Source: CAZFAP01 sp964516325 (GTDB lineage: Bacteria; Auribacterota; JABMQX01). From it: a DNA stretch of 18,933 nucleotides. Below, one piece after another: positions 15,433 to 18,933 of the stretch. The stretch covers positions 1 to 18,933 of the forward strand of contig CAZFAP010000091.1 in NCBI GenBank assembly GCA_964516325.1. The letters are read 5' to 3'. The notes below the pieces were generated by a model that worked only from the letters and a program-made list of their open reading frames with translations, ran no database searches and was not told the DNA's origin. The translations under genes and the position numbers were made by a program. Position 1 is the stretch's first letter, and each line of letters begins with the position of its first letter.

Positions 15433-16503
15433 TCACTCCGCTTCCGCGGCGATGACGCGGTTACGGCCTTTTGCCTTGGCTTTGTAGAGAGCACCGTCGG
15501 CGGCGGCAACCAACTCCTCCGGACTTCGGATGCCCATGCGGTGCGACGCCACCCCGATGCTCACGGTAATTTTCAGTCCTTGAGCTCTCCCGAAGGAGAA
15601 CTCCTTCTCGCTGATCTGTTGGCGCATCTTCTGCCCGACGATGACGGCGCCATTCAGACCGGTCGCCACGAGGATTACACCCATTTCCTCGCCGCCGTAC
15701 CGACACGCGATGTCGCTCCTGCGGCAGTTCTGGGAGATGATTCGAGCAATCTCTTTCAAGACGAAATCGCCGGTCTGATGCCCGTACCTGTCGTTGAAAC
15801 TCTTGAAATGGTCAACGTCAATCATCAGGACGGAGAGCGGTTGCTTGTATCGCCGAGCCGCAAAGAACTCCTCTTTCAACCGGATGTCGAAGTACCGGCG
15901 CGAGTACAATTTCGTGAGGCTGTCCGTCGTGGCGAGAGAATAGAGGAGGGCGTTGTGAATGGCGACGGCAACCTGGCTGCTGATGACGCTCAACAGATTG
16001 CTGTCGTTTCGATCGAAGGGGGCTTGAGCGTTCGTCCGCGTTACTTTGATGACGCCGATGCCCTCGTGCTGAGCGGTCAGCGGCTCCACCAAAGAGGATT
16101 GACCGTCGGTTTCGTGCACAACCGTGCCAAGCCTCTCGGCGAGAGCTTTCCCGACGGGTCCCTCACCGAGGGCGACCGATTCGTCCTGAAGCTCCTCCTC
16201 CCGCCGCAGCTCATTGCCGTTTCGCGCGATCTTGGCGAGGAGCTTCTCGGCGCTCGGCTCGAGAAGGTAGATGGTTCCGACGGGCGCGTCGAGGAGAGCG
16301 GTAACCTTCCAGACGACGGTCTCGAGGACTTCATCGAAGTCCAGGATCGAATTGATCGCGAGGCTGATTTCCCTCGAAGCGGACAGCTCATCAATTCGTC
16401 TGGTCAGCTCCAGGTATCGCCTGTGAAGCTCCGCGTACCTTCTCTCGATGTCATCCGCCCTTCGGAGAAGTTCAGATATACCGGTAACTTTGCTCGTTTC
16501 CAT
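15433..16503 (-). CDS. GAF-GGDEF diguanylate cyclase
   Basis: This 356-aa protein makes the second messenger c-di-GMP from GTP. Order: an N-terminal charged coiled coil (about 8-45), a GAF sensor domain (about 50-185, with TIYLLEP and GPVGKALAE) and a GGDEF domain (190-352). Active-site features are LMIDVDHFKSFND (metal Asp 229), RYGGEEMG (270-274, GGEEM in place of GGEEF) and the inhibitory I-site RRSD (R261-D264) five residues before it, so product inhibition is expected. ATG 16503 is chosen: a GGGGGG run (16507-16512) lies just upstream, and a longer TTG start at 16560 would overlap the promoter's -35 hexamer. There is no membrane segment, so it is probably a cytosolic sensor. The ligand of the GAF domain is unknown. 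Confidence 0.94.
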   Translation of the reverse strand: METSKVTGISELLRRADDIERRYAELHRRYLELTRRIDELSASREISLAINSILDFDEVLETVVWKVTALLDAPVGTIYLLEPSAEKLLAKIARNGNELRREEELQDESVALGEGPVGKALAERLGTVVHETDGQSSLVEPLTAQHEGIGVIKVTRTNAQAPFDRNDSNLLSVISSQVAVAIHNALLYSLATTDSLTKLYSRRYFDIRLKEEFFAARRYKQPLSVLMIDVDHFKSFNDRYGHQTGDFVLKEIARIISQNCRRSDIACRYGGEEMGVILVATGLNGAVIVGQKMRQQISEKEFSFGRAQGLKITVSIGVASHRMGIRSPEELVAAADGALYKAKAKGRNRVIAAEAE

Positions 16504-16531
16504 GGGCCCCCCGTACAAGCAACTCAAGAAA

Positions 16532-16560
16532 ATCCTAACTTTAAGGCAGGAGACCGTCAA
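16532..16560 (-). promoter_or_regulatory. Sigma70-like promoter of the diguanylate cyclase gene
   Basis: On the - strand TTGACG (16560-16555, 5/6 match to TTGACA) is followed after exactly 17 nt by TAGGAT (16537-16532, 4/6 match to TATAAT). Transcription would start about 7 nt beyond, leaving a leader of roughly 20-25 nt with the G-rich ribosome-binding site. It supports the ATG at 16503 as the start of the gene. Promoter function is inferred from pattern and spacing. Confidence 0.5.
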
Positions 16561-16696
16561 GGTTATTCTTCAGAGACGCGAAGGGTGCACCGCGGCACAC
16601 ATTGTGGACACAGTCGAGGAATAAGGATCAGGCGCGGAGGGGAACCGGGCACCGAGAACAAGGACGGGCGGCCCCGGTATCCGGCGTGTTCAAGGA

Positions 16697-16930
16697 TCAA
16701 AGCTTCTTGAGCTCTTGCCTGAACTGGTCAGGAGTCAATTCGATTTCGCGGAGGATTTCCCGAAGCAAAGGGCGGGCGAGGTCCCGACCAGGGTGTTAGG
16801 GGAGGGTTGTAGTACGCCCATCGGACTGGCGATAGAAGACGTGGCTTCCCTTCTGATGGACCGCCTGAAAGCCCAGGCGAAGAAGCACCTTCTCCATCGT
16901 CTTGAAGTCAACCACGGGGAGGCGGGTCAC
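16697..16930 (-). pseudogene. hicA: hicA mRNA-interferase toxin interrupted by an in-frame TAA
   Basis: GTG 16930 overlaps the hicB stop as GTGA, with GAGG 8 nt upstream. Translation gives VTRLPVVDFKTMEKVLLRLG, then FQAVHQKGSHVFYRQSDGRT and TTLP, then TAA at codon 45 (16798-16796). The frame continues HPGRDLARPLLREILREIEL and TPDQFRQELKKL to TGA at 16697-16699. HicA proteins typically read G(S/D)GSHHIFRxxDGRxTTVPxHxGxDLxxGxLRxILRxxxxSxxEF; the catalytic-type GSH is present, and the stop falls exactly between P and HPG. Seventy-seven codons in total matches a full HicA, so a point change from a sense codon (for example TAC or TAT) is the simplest explanation. The toxin is probably inactive or truncated to 44 residues. 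A sequencing error is the main alternative. Confidence 0.8.
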
Positions 16931-17145
16931 AGCGAGACCTCGATCTGCTGAAGTCCGGCGAAACGGGGGAGCGCTTCGATGTCACCGTCGAGTTCGTCAA
17001 GACACAGCTCGAGCACTTCCTTCAGGTTTTTGTGAAGCTCGTCGAGCGTCGCCGCTTGGGTATGTGCTCCCGCGATACCGGGGACGCTCCCCACGTAGAG
17101 CTTCGTTTCCGGGTCCCATTCGACATAGGCAGTAAACGTCCTCAT
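16927..17145 (-). CDS. hicB: HicB-family antitoxin
   Basis: This 72-aa protein has the HicB partial RNase H-like fold: FTAYVEWDPETKLYVGSVPG, followed by AHTQAATLDELHKNLKEVLE. It normally binds and neutralises the HicA toxin. This short form lacks the C-terminal helix-turn-helix or ribbon-helix-helix domain that longer HicB proteins have, so direct DNA binding would need another surface. ATG 17145 has GAGGTGA (17155-17149) upstream at good spacing. The stop overlaps the hicA start by 4 nt (GTGA), the classic coupled arrangement with the antitoxin first. The antitoxin frame is intact although its toxin partner carries a stop codon. Confidence 0.85.
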   Translation of the reverse strand: MRTFTAYVEWDPETKLYVGSVPGIAGAHTQAATLDELHKNLKEVLELCLDELDGDIEALPRFAGLQQIEVSL

Positions 17146-17198
17146 GGCTCACCTCATTTCAGCTTCCGGGAAAGTACGCTTCTCAAGCCTCGACTTCA

Positions 17199-17233
17199 AT
17201 GATACCAGACCGGTGTCGTCTCGTGCAAGACGA
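17199..17233 (-). promoter_or_regulatory. hicBA promoter with overlapping palindrome
   Basis: On the - strand TTGCAC (17228-17223) and an extended -10, TGG-TATCAT (17207-17199, hexamer 5/6), are spaced by 18 nt and lie about 55 nt before the hicB ATG. The palindrome TCGTCT-CGTGCA-AGACGA (17216-17233, 6-bp arms) covers the -35 and part of the spacer. Such a position suits a repressor operator, for example autoregulation of the toxin-antitoxin pair. Confidence 0.45.
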
Positions 17234-17285
17234 TCGGGGCGGCCGGATGAAGGCGTCCCGGCCACCTCCTGCTGCAACCGGCCTG

Positions 17286-18933
17286 CTATTTGCCGTGGTG
17301 CAAACGGAGCAGAAGGAAGAACGAATAAGGGTCCAGGAGGGCGATGTCCTCGCGGGCGGAGGTGAGTTCCGCGAAGAGGGATTTGTACCAGGTCGGAGTC
17401 TGGAGGATGGACCGGAAAAAGAGGAATTGCGGTGGATCGCCTTTCAGCAAGGAGAGAACGTGCTGAGCGGCTTGTTTCCCATCATCGGGAAGACCCTCTG
17501 AGTCCATCCGTTTGAGGGGCATGTCGCCGAAGATTCCTGTGTCGGGGATTCTCTGGGCGACGATGCCATCAGGTGAAAACGTGGAATATGCCTGGAGGTT
17601 CTCGACGGAGAGCGCGGGGGCGTAGCCGTCAATGATGAAGCCGGTGAGCGTGATGTCCCAGCGGAGATAGTGCCGGAGGCAGTGCTCCTGCCAGACGTCT
17701 ATCGCCTGCGGCAGACCGGAAAAGGGGCGCGGCGACTGAAGCATTCCGGGATTGATGTACCCCGCACCCGAATTCCCGGCGAGGAAATAGTCGTTGTCGG
17801 TCTTGGTTTTTCTCGTATAGACGAGAGCGACGGGGATTCGGTCCGCGAGGTTCGGATTAAAGGGCCAGCCGAGGGGGATACTCCCGCGAGCCGGGTCGTC
17901 CCAGATCGCCGGAATCATCTGGTAGAGCCACGCAGCCGAATCGTAGTCGCCGACGTAGAAGGAAATGTACTGCTTCGGAGCGACTCGCCCGTTCTCGTCA
18001 ATGAATCCCTGCGCCTTCAGGTCGGCAACCGTCGGCTTTTTCTGAGGATACTTATCGGCGAGTTTCATGTGCTGATAGACCGATGCGTTGGCGAGCGCGG
18101 CTTTATCGAGGGCGTCAGCGTCGAGGTAGGCATTGTAGGCGGACGCAATCTGAACGAATTGCCATTCGGTCGGCACGTCGTCGTGCTTCCCGCCGGAGTG
18201 CTTGGTATATTTCCACGCCCACGGAACAAATCCGCCGATGTGAATCATCTTTTTGGCGCCCGATGCTTTATATGCGGAGAGCAGCACCGCCCGAAGTGTT
18301 TGCTGTTCGGTGTTGACTGATGGGTGAGTGCTATCTATCGGCACTTCATCTCCCCACGGCGATAGGTCGAAGAAGAAGCCTCTCTGGCTGATGAAATAGT
18401 CGTGATTGCTGAGAGTGTTGTTCGTGATGGAGCCGCCCGCGGCCGGATTCCGAAGCCAGTAGGCGTCTATGTAATAGGCGAGTTTGGTCGGATTGCATTT
18501 GCCCGTGGCGAGGTATTTTTCTTTCGCCCAGAGGTAGGCGTCGCACTTCGCGCTGGCCGTCGTGAAAAAGGGCGTGTCGGGGATTGTGCCTCTCCCTGTG
18601 AAAAGGCTCAACCCGTCGAGATTGTAAAGCCGCATGATCACCCGTAACTCCGGTTCGCGGTTGACGAGGCGGTCGTAGAGGGAGCCGGGGGTTGGGTCAT
18701 ATCGCAAGCAGGGCAGGTTCTCAACGCCAGCGATCGTCGAGGCAACGTTGGAGGTGGCGGCGACATTTGGGTCATAGCACACAACCCCGCGAAAGAAAGC
18801 ACCGAAGGTTTTTATGACCTCCTCAATGCTCGCGAGTTGCTGCAGTTGATAGCCCGCGAGCATTTCCCCGGGCTGCCGCAGCTTCTCGAGCCAGTAATCG
18901 TCGAGGTTGATTTCTTTGCCGCGGACGTGCCGC
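17286..18933 (-). CDS. GxGYxYP-family putative glycoside hydrolase, 5' end beyond the window
   Basis: The frame is open from the right edge to TAG at 17286, 548 residues visible. The family signature lies at about nt 17748-17768: SGAGYINPG, where the usual form is GxGYxYP. Upstream are YVGDYDSAAWLYQ, WDDPARGSIPLGW and FNPNL, which are the typical conserved blocks of this family (GxGYxYP C-terminal domain). The part nearest the right edge (LEKLRQPGEMLAG) fits the N-terminal GxGYxYP domain. The family is predicted to be a carbohydrate-active enzyme, secreted in most hosts, but no reaction is proven to my knowledge. The signal peptide and true start are outside the window. It follows no visible gene on its strand here; hicB starts 141 nt downstream of its stop. 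Confidence 0.85.
   Translation of the reverse strand, partial: RHVRGKEINLDDYWLEKLRQPGEMLAGYQLQQLASIEEVIKTFGAFFRGVVCYDPNVAATSNVASTIAGVENLPCLRYDPTPGSLYDRLVNREPELRVIMRLYNLDGLSLFTGRGTIPDTPFFTTASAKCDAYLWAKEKYLATGKCNPTKLAYYIDAYWLRNPAAGGSITNNTLSNHDYFISQRGFFFDLSPWGDEVPIDSTHPSVNTEQQTLRAVLLSAYKASGAKKMIHIGGFVPWAWKYTKHSGGKHDDVPTEWQFVQIASAYNAYLDADALDKAALANASVYQHMKLADKYPQKKPTVADLKAQGFIDENGRVAPKQYISFYVGDYDSAAWLYQMIPAIWDDPARGSIPLGWPFNPNLADRIPVALVYTRKTKTDNDYFLAGNSGAGYINPGMLQSPRPFSGLPQAIDVWQEHCLRHYLRWDITLTGFIIDGYAPALSVENLQAYSTFSPDGIVAQRIPDTGIFGDMPLKRMDSEGLPDDGKQAAQHVLSLLKGDPPQFLFFRSILQTPTWYKSLFAELTSAREDIALLDPYSFFLLLRLHHGK

Noticed and set aside
16504..16560. Longer TTG start of the diguanylate cyclase
   Set aside because: It would begin inside the -35 hexamer of the likely promoter; ATG 16503 has a ribosome-binding-like G run and begins a normal coiled coil.
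15376..16710. 444-codon + strand ORF antisense to the GGDEF gene
   Set aside because: It lies opposite a clearly recognised GAF-GGDEF protein, has no recognisable motif, and reflects the high GC content.

Overview
The window reads as GC-rich chromosomal DNA from an uncultured Gram-negative-type bacterium. Two features are common in the PVC superphylum and nearby candidate phyla (Planctomycetes, Lentisphaerae, Verrucomicrobia, Hydrogenedentes, Sumerlaeota): secreted beta-helix proteins that end in thrombospondin type-3 repeats plus a small 'LE.S.W...FFRIR' terminal domain, and a GxGYxYP-family protein. That placement is inference. No rRNA, tRNA, CRISPR array, IS element or phage gene was seen.

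Layout. (1) 1-2978, + strand: the C-terminal part of a metallophosphoesterase (purple-acid-phosphatase type), a secreted right-handed beta-helix protein with Ca-binding type-3 repeats, and an 80-aa ORF joined to it by an ATGA overlap. (2) 3155-7615, + strand: an apparent housekeeping operon of dihydrolipoamide dehydrogenase, a DUF429-like protein, lipoyl synthase and a class I/II aminotransferase. Lipoyl synthase makes the cofactor that dihydrolipoamide dehydrogenase reoxidises. (3) 7650-10694, - strand: queA, a membrane-anchored SAM methyltransferase and tgt, a queuosine tRNA-modification cluster with an unexpected gene inside it. (4) 10695-11226: a 532-nt gap between divergent queA and alr with inverted repeats and promoter-like hexamers. 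(5) 11227-15266, + strand: alanine racemase and a cytosolic GH38 alpha-mannosidase. (6) 15433-17145, - strand: a GAF-GGDEF diguanylate cyclase with a good sigma70-like promoter, preceded by a hicB-hicA toxin-antitoxin pair in which hicA carries an in-frame TAA stop. (7) 17286-18933, - strand: a GxGYxYP-family putative glycoside hydrolase running off the right edge.

Most genes are ordinary metabolism. The points most worth a second look are the nonsense-interrupted hicA toxin with intact hicB and a palindrome on its promoter, the membrane-tethered methyltransferase inside the queA-tgt cluster, the altered PLP-lysine motif of alanine racemase, the DUF429 gene between two lipoate genes, and the structured queA/alr intergenic region. 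I did not find convincing evidence of a wholly new multi-gene system.
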